Assembly: GCA_026225395.1 (NCBI GenBank)
Contig: JAMFSR010000002.1
Coordinates: 1 to 64,000, forward strand
DNA from: Granulicella sapmiensis
GTDB taxonomy: Bacteria; Acidobacteriota; Terriglobia; Terriglobales; Acidobacteriaceae
Length of the DNA: 64,000 nt
Direction: 5' to 3'
Below, piece by piece: positions 43,372 through 52,442 of this stretch. Numbering within the stretch: position 1 is the stretch's first letter; every line of letters begins with the position of its first letter. The position numbers and the translations under genes are program-made. The notes below the pieces were generated by a model that saw only the letters and a list, made by a program, of their open reading frames with translations, ran no database searches and was not told where the DNA came from.

Positions 43372-43920
43372 GTGCTGCGTATGACGCTTGCTCCCATCGA
43401 CACCATCCACGAGTCCGTCACCATTCACGCGCCTATCGAGCGCTGCTTTGGTCTCTCTACACGCATTGAGCTCGTACAGCGGACGCTTGGCATGACGCCC
43501 ATTGCGGGTATTACCACTGGCCATATTGGCGCGGAGAGCCGGGTGACGTGGAGTGGATGGAAGTTCGGGTTGCCGACGAAACATCACACACTCATCACCG
43601 CGTTTGAACCGCCCCACGCCGACTCTGGGACGAGCACAACTGCGTTCTTTCAAGACACGCAGGAGCGCGGACGCTTCGCCTTCTTTCAGCATGACCACTC
43701 CTTCACAGAAGAGGTCGATGGCGAATGCACAACGGTTCTGCGCGATGAAGTGCGCTTCGCTTTACTATTTGGTCCACTGGGTCGCCTCGCAGCAAAGTTC
43801 CTGCTCGCGCCGCACATTCGCAAGCTCGCACGGCAACGGTTCGCGATGATCAAGGAATTGGCTGAAGGCGAAGGCTGGCGCGAGTGGGTGGAAGAAACCG
43901 CCCTCGCCAAGGAACCTTAG
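43372..43920 (+). CDS. SRPBCC/START-like protein, copy 2
   Basis: Paralogue of the gene at 42334-42819, 182 residues (VTIHAPIERCFGLSTRIELV; SRVTWSGWKFGLPTKHHTLI; RDEVRFALLFGPLGRLAAKF). It shares the buried acidic RDE before the hydrophobic turn. Start is GTG at 43372 or ATG at 43381; neither has a strong ribosome-binding site. Five bases after the DsbA-like gene, so the three form one unit downstream of thrS. The stop is interleaved with the next convergent gene in TTAG. Confidence 0.8.
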   Translation: MLRMTLAPIDTIHESVTIHAPIERCFGLSTRIELVQRTLGMTPIAGITTGHIGAESRVTWSGWKFGLPTKHHTLITAFEPPHADSGTSTTAFFQDTQERGRFAFFQHDHSFTEEVDGECTTVLRDEVRFALLFGPLGRLAAKFLLAPHIRKLARQRFAMIKELAEGEGWREWVEETALAKEP

Positions 43921-44495
43921 CTCTTCAGGCTTCGCCGCGTGCTGCCAGAACCTAGACGATCAACTGCTATGCCATGGACGTGCGATAGTGCTTCCGCACC
44001 GCGCGCGAGCTCAAGGGCGCGACGGAAGGCTCCTTTGTTGTAAGCCGCTTCCGCGGCGTCAAACGTTTTCTCATAGATCGCGGCGAAGGCGTCGTTGGGC
44101 TCTTCGTCCTGCTCGTCCCAGTGTTCCACAGCGCGCTCCACTAGGTGCTCGTACTCGCCGTCGATCGCTTCCTGCAGGTCGTCGCCGATCTGCATTTCGC
44201 GGCTTCCGGTAGCCAGTGCGGCGAAGGCGAGATGTTCGCAGCCGCGCAACAGGTCCGCGGCATTCTTCGTATCGCCGGCCTGAAGGCTGGTGCGTGCCAT
44301 CTGCGTCAGTGCGTTGATGTCCGCCACTACGGCGCCAGGTAAGCCACCCTGCAGGACTTCGAGGCGACCAAGATGCTCGTAGGCGCGACGCAAGTCGTGG
44401 CTTGCTTGGTGTTTTGCGTTCTTCTTGGCCGCTTTCTTTATTGCTTTCTTCGCAGACTTCTTCACTACCTTTTTTGCTGCCTTTTTCAATGCCAT
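43917..44495 (-). CDS. Protein with histone H1-like N-terminus
   Basis: A 192-residue protein. The first 30 residues are an Ala/Lys tract (ALKKAAKKVVKKSAKKAIKK) like bacterial H1-type proteins; the rest is an acidic, helical domain (HLGRLEVLQGGLPGAVVADI; ALELARGAEALSHVHGIAVD) with no recognised family. DNA or polyphosphate/RNA binding through the tail is an inference. GAGGAAAG before the ATG at 44495 decides the start over an upstream TTG. Confidence 0.7.
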   Translation of the reverse strand: MALKKAAKKVVKKSAKKAIKKAAKKNAKHQASHDLRRAYEHLGRLEVLQGGLPGAVVADINALTQMARTSLQAGDTKNAADLLRGCEHLAFAALATGSREMQIGDDLQEAIDGEYEHLVERAVEHWDEQDEEPNDAFAAIYEKTFDAAEAAYNKGAFRRALELARGAEALSHVHGIAVDRLGSGSTRRSLKS

Positions 44496-44604
44496 TTCTT
44501 TCCTCAATCTTCTGACCGAATGCTCTCTTCTATCTGATGCAGCTTCGGTACGCGACGAGACCCGGCGGGCGTCCGGTGCATCTCACCCCAGCAGAGGTGC
44601 AGTG

Positions 44605-45513
44605 ATGAAGGCAGTCGTTCTCCACGAGTACGGTCCCCAAAAGAATCTGAAGTACGAAGACTTTGAAGATCCAAAGCCCGGCGAAGGTGAGGTGTTGGTC
44701 CGAGTACAGGCTGTAAGCCTCAATCCCATCGACTGGAAGATGCGCTCCGGCGCCGCCAAAGAGCGCTTCCCCCTGGAGCTTCCTGCTGTGATTGGCCGTG
44801 ACGTGGCCGGCATCGTGCGTGAGCTTGGCCCGAAGGTGACCGGGTTCAAGGAAGGTGACCGCGTCTTCGCGCTTGCGAACCACACGTACGCCGAGCTTTG
44901 CGTGGTCAAAGCTTCCGAGCTTGCGCTGATCCCTGAGGGTTTTGAACTTACTACCGCGTCAGCTATTCCGCTAGTCTCGGTCACCGGCGACCAGTTAGTC
45001 CGCGACGCGGCGAAGGCTCAGAAGGACCAGACCATTCTCCTGACCGGCGCGCTTGGCAGCGTGGGACGTATCGCGCTGTATGCTGCGCTGGAGATTGGCG
45101 CGAAGGTTATCGCGGGCGTGCGCAAGAAGCAGATCGATGAGGCGCTCAAGCTTGGCGCTGTGGCTGCTATCGATCTTTCTGACGATGATGAGATCGCCAA
45201 GCTCGGGATCGTCGACGCTGTGGCTGATGTGATTGGCGGAGTGACCGCAACCAAGCTGATCGGTAAGGTTCGCCCAGGGGGATGCTATGGCAGCACGGTC
45301 GGGCCACCGTCGAACGCGGCGCTGCACCCCACGGTGCAGGTCAACGCGTTTATGGCGCACCCCGACCCGAAGACGTACATCCACTATGGAGAAGCAGTGC
45401 GCGACGGCAAGCTTCTGCTGCCGATCGACCGCATGCTGCCGCTTGCGGAAGCTGCGGAGGCGCACGCCGCCGGTGAAAAGGGCGTGCCGGGGAAGATCAT
45501 TCTGCTTGGCTAG
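44605..45513 (+). CDS. NADP-dependent quinone/alkenal oxidoreductase (MDR superfamily)
   Basis: Zinc-independent medium-chain reductase of 302 residues. MKAVVLHEYGPQKNLKYEDF, SLNPIDWKMRSG, LPAVIGRDVAGIV and the nucleotide-binding LLTGALGSVGRIALYAALEI are typical of the quinone oxidoreductase subfamily. The family uses NAD(P)H to reduce quinones or enals. GAGG precedes the ATG at 44605. Monocistronic, convergent with jag. Confidence 0.9.
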   Translation: MKAVVLHEYGPQKNLKYEDFEDPKPGEGEVLVRVQAVSLNPIDWKMRSGAAKERFPLELPAVIGRDVAGIVRELGPKVTGFKEGDRVFALANHTYAELCVVKASELALIPEGFELTTASAIPLVSVTGDQLVRDAAKAQKDQTILLTGALGSVGRIALYAALEIGAKVIAGVRKKQIDEALKLGAVAAIDLSDDDEIAKLGIVDAVADVIGGVTATKLIGKVRPGGCYGSTVGPPSNAALHPTVQVNAFMAHPDPKTYIHYGEAVRDGKLLLPIDRMLPLAEAAEAHAAGEKGVPGKIILLG

Positions 45514-45519
45514 TTGTGC

Positions 45520-46110
45520 TTAGCGGCGGTTGCGGCCCATAGGGCTGCGACCGCGATTGCCGCCACCACCGGGACCGCGGCCACGATCGCGTCCATAGCT
45601 CGGCCGTTCCGGCGGGATGGTGTAACCTTCCGGATACAACACTACAAAACGCTGTGGGCCTTCACCACTGGATGCTGTTTGCAGGCCTGAGTCCTTCAGA
45701 AACATGTGCAGCATCCGGCGCTCACGGGAGCTCATGGACGGATATTTGTAGGGCTCTCCCGTGTCTTCCACGGCGTCGATGCCTTCCTCTGCCAGGTCTT
45801 TCAGGTCGGCAGCGCGCTCGGCCTTGTAGCCGTTTGCATCGAACGAAACGCGATCATGCTCTTCCGGTTCCAGTCGAAGGATCTTCGCTGCGATATGCTC
45901 GAGCGCGCGGAGCAACTCTCCATCGCGATCCAGCAGCAGGTCAGCATCGGGGCCTTTGCATTCCACGTAAATGTCGCGCCGTTCAAACTCATCCGGATCG
46001 GCGGCGCCCGCGCCCGCCGTGATTCGAAACTTCAACCGGAACCCGCCGCTCGTAGTAAGCAGCCTCATCAGGGAGGCGACCTGCTCCGCCGAACGTGTCA
46101 AATCTTCCAT
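45520..46110 (-). CDS. khpB: KH-R3H RNA-binding protein (Jag/KhpB)
   Basis: Cytoplasmic RNA-binding protein of 196 residues: a KH-like region (DIYVECKGPDADLLLDRDGE followed by LLRALEHIAAKIL), an R3H domain (MSSRERRMLHMFLKDSGLQT) and an Arg/Gly-rich tail (RPSYGRDRGRGPGGGGNRGR). It lacks the Jag N-terminal domain found in Firmicutes. Position directly after yidC is the standard arrangement. A TATAAT hexamer lies about 105 bases upstream. Confidence 0.9.
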   Translation of the reverse strand: MEDLTRSAEQVASLMRLLTTSGGFRLKFRITAGAGAADPDEFERRDIYVECKGPDADLLLDRDGELLRALEHIAAKILRLEPEEHDRVSFDANGYKAERAADLKDLAEEGIDAVEDTGEPYKYPSMSSRERRMLHMFLKDSGLQTASSGEGPQRFVVLYPEGYTIPPERPSYGRDRGRGPGGGGNRGRSPMGRNRR

Positions 46111-46215
46111 CTGGAACCCACCTCATAGTACGACGTTAAGTCGCCAAACACTTAACTACGAGCGCGCGGCGAGCACTGCTATGGCTTCAACAAACGAAGG
46201 GCTTATTTTGATCCC

Positions 46216-46221
46216 ATTATA
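46216..46221 (-). promoter_or_regulatory. Candidate -10 element for khpB
   Basis: A perfect TATAAT on the minus strand between yidC and khpB. No good -35 is visible at 16-18 bases, so this is only a candidate. Confidence 0.35.
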
Positions 46222-46236
46222 AACAGGAACAGGCGA

Positions 46237-48024
46237 TCATTTACGTCCCTGGATCGTCTTGCCTGCGGTCGGTTTGCCGATGGTCTTGGCTTTGGCTCGC
46301 TTGGCGGCAATCTCGCGCATCTCCTTGCCTAACGCCGTACGGTTCATCACCTGCTGTTGCAGGATCAGGATGATATTACCTACGTTCCAGTAGAGTGCAA
46401 GGCCGGAGGCGTACTGCCAGGTCATCCAGCCGGAGAATGCCGGCATCATGAAGGCCATCATGCGCTGCTGCGCCGGGTCGACACCTGGAGAAGGCGTGTA
46501 GTACTGCGCGAGGAAGGATGTGGCGACCATCATGATCGGGAGGATGTGGTATGGGTCGGCCAGCGAGAGGTCATGCAGCCAGAACCAGTGCGCGTGCCGC
46601 AGTTCGACCACGCGCGTCATCATCGTGTAGAAGGCGAACAGCAAGGGGAACTGGATCAGCGTCGGGATGCAGCCGCCGAACATGCTGACGCCGTGCTCCT
46701 TCTGCAGCGCCATCACTTCGGCGTTCATCTCGGCCATCTTGGGATCGGTGGGCTTGGGGTTCCCGTACTTGGCCTTGATGGCGTCGGTCTGCGGCTGGAT
46801 GCGTTGCATCTTCAGCATCGAGCGCATGCCCTGCACGCGAAGCGGAAGAATCAGCACATTGATAAAGACCGTGAAGAGGATGATCGCCCAGCCCCAGTTG
46901 GAAGCGATGTGCTCCTGGACGAAGTGCAGCCCGAGGAAGAGCGCCTTGCCGATGGGCCCCCAGAAGCCGAAGTCCAGCACGGTGCCGAGGTTGTTGCCGT
47001 CCACGGTCTTGATGCTCTTGAGCACTGTGAGCGACTTCGGTCCGACGAACAGCCGAACCTGGTTGTTGCCGGAGACATTGCCCACCGCGGCGCCGATCAC
47101 AGGCACCGTGCCGCCGGTCTTGGATGCGGAGAAGCGGCTGCCGGAGCTCTTGACCTGGTTCTGGACTTCCATCTGGTTGTATAGCGTGCGGACCGTGGAG
47201 TCCGACGGCTGGTCAGGCATAAAGATCACAGCGAAGTACTGGTCGCTTACGCCGGCAAAATCAAATGGACCGGCGAGCGTGGAGCCGCTTGAGACCTTCT
47301 TCGGCTCAATATGCTCGTCCTTGCCGGTAATGCTGGTGTCCAGCACGGCCATGTTGTAGGCCGTCAGCGAATCCATATCGCCAAGGCCGCCGGTCCAGGA
47401 GAACAGTGCGCGAATCGGAGCGCCGTTGCGCTGGACGGTCGCGCTGGCGTGGACAACGTAGTCAGCGTCGAAGCTGTAGGTCTTGTGTACGGTAATGTTA
47501 CCGGCGGAGTACTCGTAGGTCAGCGTCGCCGGAGCTTCCAGCTTGCCGGTCGTCGAAGGCACATAGAGCGCCTGCGCGAGGTTCTGGGTGAGAGCCGGGT
47601 CGTAGGTGTGGAGCGAAAGCGGATAGCCGAACTTCTTCGACCCCTCGGCGTTCACCATGTCCAGAGGCTTGCCGGTGCTGTCGGTTACGCCCTTGAGAAT
47701 CCACGAGGTTACAGCGCCGCCGCGGTTGGAGAACGTAATTTTGTAGAGCTCATTCTCGACAACGGTGGTGGTCTCCGCGGCCGCCTGAACCACAGGCACG
47801 GTGGATGTCACGGCGGCGTCGGCAGGAGGAGCCGAGGGCGCGCTCGCCGGAGCAGCAGCGGTCTGTGTTGTGGCAGTGGTGTTCGCGTCAGGCGTCGTGG
47901 ACGGGTGCTTCGCACGCCAGTACTGCGTGCCCAGGATGACGGCGAACATGACAACAATCAGGACCAGGAACGAGCGGTTATCCTGACCGCCGCCGCCTTG
48001 GTTGGGGTTCTTAAACTCGGGCAA
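46237..48024 (-). CDS. yidC: Membrane protein insertase YidC
   Basis: Inserts proteins into the inner membrane, alone or with SecYEG. The 595-residue product has an N-terminal helix (NRSFLVLIVVMFAVILGTQY), a Thr/Ala-rich linker, the large periplasmic beta domain of Gram-negative YidC, and the five-helix core starting near WGWAIILFTVFINVLILPLR with the conserved Arg of the groove, then QKEHGVSMFGGCIPTLIQFP. It ends in a Lys-rich tail (KAKTIGKPTAGKTIQGRK). Part of the rpmH-rnpA-yidD-yidC-khpB string. Confidence 0.97.
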   Translation of the reverse strand: MPEFKNPNQGGGGQDNRSFLVLIVVMFAVILGTQYWRAKHPSTTPDANTTATTQTAAAPASAPSAPPADAAVTSTVPVVQAAAETTTVVENELYKITFSNRGGAVTSWILKGVTDSTGKPLDMVNAEGSKKFGYPLSLHTYDPALTQNLAQALYVPSTTGKLEAPATLTYEYSAGNITVHKTYSFDADYVVHASATVQRNGAPIRALFSWTGGLGDMDSLTAYNMAVLDTSITGKDEHIEPKKVSSGSTLAGPFDFAGVSDQYFAVIFMPDQPSDSTVRTLYNQMEVQNQVKSSGSRFSASKTGGTVPVIGAAVGNVSGNNQVRLFVGPKSLTVLKSIKTVDGNNLGTVLDFGFWGPIGKALFLGLHFVQEHIASNWGWAIILFTVFINVLILPLRVQGMRSMLKMQRIQPQTDAIKAKYGNPKPTDPKMAEMNAEVMALQKEHGVSMFGGCIPTLIQFPLLFAFYTMMTRVVELRHAHWFWLHDLSLADPYHILPIMMVATSFLAQYYTPSPGVDPAQQRMMAFMMPAFSGWMTWQYASGLALYWNVGNIILILQQQVMNRTALGKEMREIAAKRAKAKTIGKPTAGKTIQGRK

Positions 48025-48122
48025 AGGGATTTCCTATTCTTCGCGGCGCTGGTGGTGCCTGTCGGGCCGGTCTTTCCATGATAAATGCGCGCAGACGATT
48101 AAGCGGGCACAAACCAAACCTC

Positions 48123-48362
48123 TTACGGCACTGGATCCAGGCCGCCCTTGGCAAAGGGATGGCACCGTGCCAGCCGCCGCAGCGCCAACCAACCACCGCG
48201 CAGCCAGCCGTAGCGAACGACGGCTACGTAGCCGTACTCGCTGCAGGTTGGAAGGTACTTGCATTGAGAAATGGAAAAGGTGTGCATGAGCGGCGAAATC
48301 ACGCGCTTATAGAAGCGCAGCAGCGCAGCAGCCACACGCTCGCGTCGGGCCTCCGGCGTCAT
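48123..48362 (-). CDS. yidD: Membrane protein insertion efficiency factor YidD
   Basis: A 79-residue protein. [20 protein letters not shown] followed by [12 protein letters not shown] and [20 protein letters not shown] is the YidD signature with its three cysteines. Overlaps rnpA by four bases (ATGA), the conserved arrangement upstream of yidC. Confidence 0.95.
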   Translation of the reverse strand: MTPEARRERVAAALLRFYKRVISPLMHTFSISQCKYLPTCSEYGYVAVVRYGWLRGGWLALRRLARCHPFAKGGLDPVP

Positions 48363-48769
48363 CGCGCGGCCGCTCCAACGGGAGCCTTCGCTGAGGCGCG
48401 CTCGCAGGCGGCCTGTACGCTGCGGAAGATCACGCTCACTTCGCGCTCGAGCACGGCAAAGTCAGCCTCGATCACGCTCCGCTTCGGGTGCAGGATCACG
48501 TCCACGGGAGCTGTCAGCAGCGGCAGCGCTCGCCGAACGGCCTCGCGCATACGGCGTTTGATACGGTTGCGATCAACGGCCTTGCCGAGCGCCTTGGGGA
48601 CTGTAAGCCCCACGCGCGGGCCTAGGGTATCGCTCCTGAGTGCGGAACCATCCTTCCCCACGGACGGACGCAATGTATGGAAGTAGGCGATCTGCTTGCC
48701 GAACTGTTTGCGTGACGCCTTATAGACCAGCTGGTAGTCCACGTGCTTGCGAAGGCGATGGGGCTGCAT
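48359..48769 (-). CDS. rnpA: Ribonuclease P protein component
   Basis: Protein cofactor of RNase P, 136 residues. [40 protein letters not shown] and [10 protein letters not shown] contain the RNR basic signature. ATG at 48769 starts MQPHRLRK; an earlier in-frame ATG adds seven unconserved residues. It follows rpmH after 80 bases and overlaps yidD. Confidence 0.95.
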   Translation of the reverse strand: MQPHRLRKHVDYQLVYKASRKQFGKQIAYFHTLRPSVGKDGSALRSDTLGPRVGLTVPKALGKAVDRNRIKRRMREAVRRALPLLTAPVDVILHPKRSVIEADFAVLEREVSVIFRSVQAACERASAKAPVGAAAR

Positions 48770-48849
48770 GCAATCTGTCCAAACGCACAATCGCGCTCAG
48801 GGACGTATCCATGAGCGCGACCTTATGCCAACAAAAGGGTAAAGAGAGA

Positions 48850-49005
48850 CTAGTCGCGGAAACCGGCGGAGACGGCGATCTTATGACGGCCCTTGGCGCG
48901 GCGGCGGTTGAGTACAGCGGCTCCGGCCTTGGTGGCCATACGAACGAGAAAGCCGTGGACCTTGGAGCGGCGGCGGCGGTTGGGTTGGAACGTGCGCTTG
49001 GGCAT
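48850..49005 (-). CDS. rpmH: Ribosomal protein L34
   Basis: 51-residue L34 of the large subunit: [20 protein letters not shown] then [20 protein letters not shown] and a short extra C-terminus ([10 protein letters not shown]). First gene of the minus-strand block and divergent from dnaA. Confidence 0.97.
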   Translation of the reverse strand: MPKRTFQPNRRRRSKVHGFLVRMATKAGAAVLNRRRAKGRHKIAVSAGFRD

Positions 49006-49593
49006 GATATCTATCCTGTCTGCGAAAACTATAGTGAGAAGTCTGCTGTCTTCAAGTCCTGCGAGGCTGTGCTGCTTCAAGCCTCTGCGGTTCTATCGGG
49101 AATTGCGTGACCTGCTGAAAACTCTTACGTAGAGCTCTTTTGCTCAGCACAAAGTCGCGTGCGGCAGCTAGATTCCAGTATACCCAAGCTGAGGAAAACC
49201 GGCAATGAAATTCCTTCACGCTCTCCCATTCCAGCTCCGGCACCGTCCGGTTCCGGCACTCGGGTGCAATTCTTCACAACGTTTGGTGCAACTCAAATTT
49301 TCTTTCGCATTTTGCATCTTTCGTGTTGGCAGATGCCCCCTCTTTGCGTGCTACTATCGACTCCGTTCCAGTGATTCGTCATTCGGGTTGCGGGAAGCTT
49401 TTCGGGTCCCATCTTTGTTCCACTCGCCTTCATCGTTACGACGTTGAAGCCTTCAAAGCAATCGCTTCAGGGATCATTTCCTCCACAACTTTTACACTGC
49501 TGGAGGCAGGACACCTGTTTGCTTTTTTCAGATTGTCACCGCAACGCAGCAACGCCTTGCATGTAACTCAGGATCCTAAGGAAGACGAAACTA
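49006..49593. other. rpmH-dnaA divergent intergenic region
   Basis: 588 bases without a supported gene. It should hold the rpmH and dnaA promoters. An extended -10 candidate (TG, one base, TACTAT at 49352-49357, plus strand) faces dnaA. Only one near-match DnaA box (TTCTTCACA, 49270-49278) was found, so the origin is more likely upstream of dnaN. Confidence 0.5.
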
Positions 49594-51021
49594 ATGTCAT
49601 TTGTTCCAGTAGCTGCGGCGGTATTGAATCAGTGGGTTCGCATCCTTGGCGCGCTCGAAAAGAAGATCAACCGGCAGAGCTTTGAAACCTGGCTCAAGCC
49701 GACCCGATACTCCCACGTCGCCGACCGCACCCTCTTCATCCGCATTCCCTCAGCCGAGTTCCAACACGTAGGCGATCGCTACGCCGACCTCATCTCGGAA
49801 GCCATCGATAACCTCGGCCTCGAGATCGACAACGTCGTGTTCCAGGTCCCGCCGCCCGATCCCAACGCCGCACGCCTTCGCGAAGATGGCGGCTTCGGTC
49901 CGCAGTCGGCACACTCGCTCAACAATCCCCGCAGCCTGCGCCCCGGCACTTTGAACTCGCAGGGCGGCATCGGCCCGGAGCAGTCGCGCTTCGACTGGGA
50001 CTCCGCCGCCCAACTCAACCCTCGTTATCAGTTTGATTCCTTCGTCACCGGCTCCGGCAATCAGTTCGCCCACGCGGCGGCGCAGGCAGTTGCGGAACGT
50101 CCATCGAAGGCCTACAACCCGCTCTTCGTTTACGGCGGCGTGGGTATGGGCAAGACACACCTCATGCAGGCCATCGGCCACCATGTAAAGCTGCGCCAGC
50201 CGCATGCGGCAGTCAGCTATGTCTCGGGTGAAAAGTTCACCAACGAGATGATCAACTCCGTGCGCTACGACAAGATGACCAGCTTCCGCGACAAGTACCG
50301 TCACGTGGACGTGCTGCTCATCGACGACATCCAGTTCCTGGCCGGCAAGGAGCGCACGCAGGAAGAGTTCTTCCATACGTTCAACGCGCTGCATGAGTCG
50401 ATGAAGCAGATCGTCATCGCCTCGGACCGGCCTCCCAAGGAATTGGCTGATTTTGAAGACCGCCTACGCTCGCGCTTTGAGTGGGGCCTGGTCGTCGACA
50501 TCCAGCCGCCTGACCTTGAGACCAAGGTGGCGATCCTGCAGAAGAAGTCCGAGCTGGAGCAGACCGTGCTTCCGATGGACGTCGCTCTGTTCATCGCGGG
50601 CAACGTGCGCACCAACGTCCGCGAGCTTGAAGGCGCGCTGGTGCGGTTGATCGCGTGGTGCTCGCTGCATGGCGTGGAGATCACGCTGCCGACGGCGCAG
50701 CAGTGCCTGAAGCAGTTCATCGACACGCAGGTGCGCAAGATCACGATCGAAGCTATCCAGCGTGCGGTTGCGGAGAGCTTCGGGATGCGTGTTGCCGAAC
50801 TGAAGCAGAAGAACAACTCCCGCCAGATCGTCGTGCCGCGCCAGATCGCAATGTACCTGGCCAAGCAGATGACTGAAGCGTCGTTGCCTGAAATTGGACG
50901 TCAGTTCGGTGGCAAGCACCACACCACGGTGATGCACTCGATCTCCAAGATTGACGAGCAGCGCCGCACGGATAAGGACCTGAACCGGACCGTAAACAAG
51001 CTGATGGAGACGTTGGGCTAG
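49594..51021 (+). CDS. dnaA: Chromosomal replication initiator DnaA
   Basis: Initiator ATPase of 475 residues. Domain I is at the start (WVRILGALEKKINRQSFETW), a variable linker runs to about 140, the AAA+ domain begins YQFDSFVTGSGNQFAHAAAQ with Walker A YGGVGMGKTHLMQAIG and Walker B VLLIDDIQFLAGK, and domain IV has the DNA-binding signature FGGKHHTTVMHSISKI. AAGGAAGA precedes the ATG. Confidence 0.98.
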   Translation: MSFVPVAAAVLNQWVRILGALEKKINRQSFETWLKPTRYSHVADRTLFIRIPSAEFQHVGDRYADLISEAIDNLGLEIDNVVFQVPPPDPNAARLREDGGFGPQSAHSLNNPRSLRPGTLNSQGGIGPEQSRFDWDSAAQLNPRYQFDSFVTGSGNQFAHAAAQAVAERPSKAYNPLFVYGGVGMGKTHLMQAIGHHVKLRQPHAAVSYVSGEKFTNEMINSVRYDKMTSFRDKYRHVDVLLIDDIQFLAGKERTQEEFFHTFNALHESMKQIVIASDRPPKELADFEDRLRSRFEWGLVVDIQPPDLETKVAILQKKSELEQTVLPMDVALFIAGNVRTNVRELEGALVRLIAWCSLHGVEITLPTAQQCLKQFIDTQVRKITIEAIQRAVAESFGMRVAELKQKNNSRQIVVPRQIAMYLAKQMTEASLPEIGRQFGGKHHTTVMHSISKIDEQRRTDKDLNRTVNKLMETLG

Positions 51022-51043
51022 TCTCAGTAGCATCCAGCAATAT

Positions 51044-51069
51044 AAAAGCCGCCAGCAATGGCGGCTTTT
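51044..51069. terminator. Bidirectional intrinsic terminator after dnaA
   Basis: 10-bp stem (AAAAGCCGCC / GGCGGCTTTT), AGCAAT loop, T-rich on the plus side and A-rich at its 5' side. It lies between the convergent dnaA and glycoside-hydrolase genes. Confidence 0.9.
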
Positions 51070-51080
51070 GTATTTTGCTG

Positions 51081-52442
51081 CTATCTCTGGCTTCCGATCA
51101 TCTCCAGCACCAGCAAGTTCCAGTCCATGAAACCTTTGTGGCTTAATGCGGCCCCCGTGTCGGGGTGGTAGTACTCGTTCAGTGTGCCGGTTGCGACGAG
51201 GTCGTTGGCAAGCAGGTGAATAGTCTTGTTGGCGAGTTCGGCGGCGGCCTCCTTGTACCCGTAACGCGAAAGCGCCTGCCAGACAAAGTAATTCACGATG
51301 ATCCATACAGGCCCCAGCCAGTTGCTGGGGTTGCCACTCATAGCTTCGAGGGAATACATGACTTCCAGCGACGAAAGTGAGCGGACTCCGGCGACGGCGC
51401 GAAAGCGGTCATCGGCCAAGTAGTTCGTGCGGACCACAGCTTCCGCCTGCCGGGGTGTTGCAAGACCGCACCACATGGGCAGGAAACCGGTGAAACTCTG
51501 CACCTTCAGCGGGAGGCACTGCCAGCTCATCGCCATTCCCTGCGGCAGGCCGGGGAGCAGCTCGGAGCGTCGGTCGCGGCACTGGACGTCCACGGTGTAA
51601 TAGAAGCTGTCACGGATGTCCCAGCAATGTTGCTGTACGCTTGCGCCCAAGGCTTCGGCCTGCTTCGCGAGACGTAGTGCGTCGTCTTCACGGTGCAGTC
51701 TGCGTGCGAGCTCGGATGCGGCACAAAGGTCCTGGTAGAAAAGCGTGTTCAAAAGCAGGTTTGCTGAAGAGAAGTCGGGGCGGCCGAAGACGGTCGGGTC
51801 GTTATCGTCTCCGACGGCTACATCATTACCCCAGACATAAAGTCCAACCTTGCTTAGATTGTCCACGATCCAGGAATCATAGAAACGAAGGAGTTTGTCG
51901 AAGCTGGTGCGAAACCACTCCGCTTCATCAGCTTCATTCGCCGCAAGCAGCGCAAGCTGCGCGAGCACAGGTTTGGCCTGGTTGGTGGAACGCGGCCGGC
52001 CGGGCTTAGTGCTGCCGAAAAAGTCGCCGTTGTCGACGGAGATCATGATCGGGATGCGGCCATCTGCGGACTGCGCGTCGAAGAAACTCAGTAGGCTGCC
52101 TTGGGCATGCTCTACGGTCTGGCGATGCAGTTTCGCATTCGCAGTGAGTTTAGCCAGGCGAAAGAGGCCGCGCGCGGTCCAGTAGGTGTCCCAGTCCCAG
52201 AGCTCGGCCGAATAGGTTCTGCCAGGCTGCGTGGGCGAGAGCGTTGGGTGTTTGAGAAAACCACCGGGCTGACGAAACAGTGTAGGGCCCGTCTCGGCGA
52301 AGTAGGCCACCAGCTTGTCAGATAACTGGCAACGCTCGGCTGGGGAGAGCCCTCGTGCGGGCGCGGAGCCGGGCATCGCCAGGTTGATTCCACTCGCAAG
52401 TGCCAGCGTGCCCAGCATCGTCCTGCGCGTAATGTCCGCCAT
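51081..52442 (-). CDS. Tat-type exported trehalase/GH63-like glycoside hydrolase
   Basis: A 453-residue protein with a twin-arginine-like signal (TRRTMLGTLALASGINLAMP) and an (alpha/alpha)6-type hydrolase domain: YSAELWDWDTYWTARGLFRL, KPVLAQLALLA, GRPDFSSANLLLNTLFYQDL and GNPSNWLGPVWIIVNYFVWQ resemble the trehalase/GH63 (mannosylglycerate-hydrolase-like) group. The catalytic acids cannot be assigned with certainty. It lies between dnaA and dnaN on the opposite strand, breaking the usual dnaA-dnaN pairing. Confidence 0.78.
   Translation of the reverse strand: MADITRRTMLGTLALASGINLAMPGSAPARGLSPAERCQLSDKLVAYFAETGPTLFRQPGGFLKHPTLSPTQPGRTYSAELWDWDTYWTARGLFRLAKLTANAKLHRQTVEHAQGSLLSFFDAQSADGRIPIMISVDNGDFFGSTKPGRPRSTNQAKPVLAQLALLAANEADEAEWFRTSFDKLLRFYDSWIVDNLSKVGLYVWGNDVAVGDDNDPTVFGRPDFSSANLLLNTLFYQDLCAASELARRLHREDDALRLAKQAEALGASVQQHCWDIRDSFYYTVDVQCRDRRSELLPGLPQGMAMSWQCLPLKVQSFTGFLPMWCGLATPRQAEAVVRTNYLADDRFRAVAGVRSLSSLEVMYSLEAMSGNPSNWLGPVWIIVNYFVWQALSRYGYKEAAAELANKTIHLLANDLVATGTLNEYYHPDTGAALSHKGFMDWNLLVLEMIGSQR

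Noticed and set aside
49006-49593. rpmH-dnaA gap as the origin
   Set aside because: Only one 8/9 DnaA box and no trio-like or AT-rich tract; the dnaN upstream region is better.
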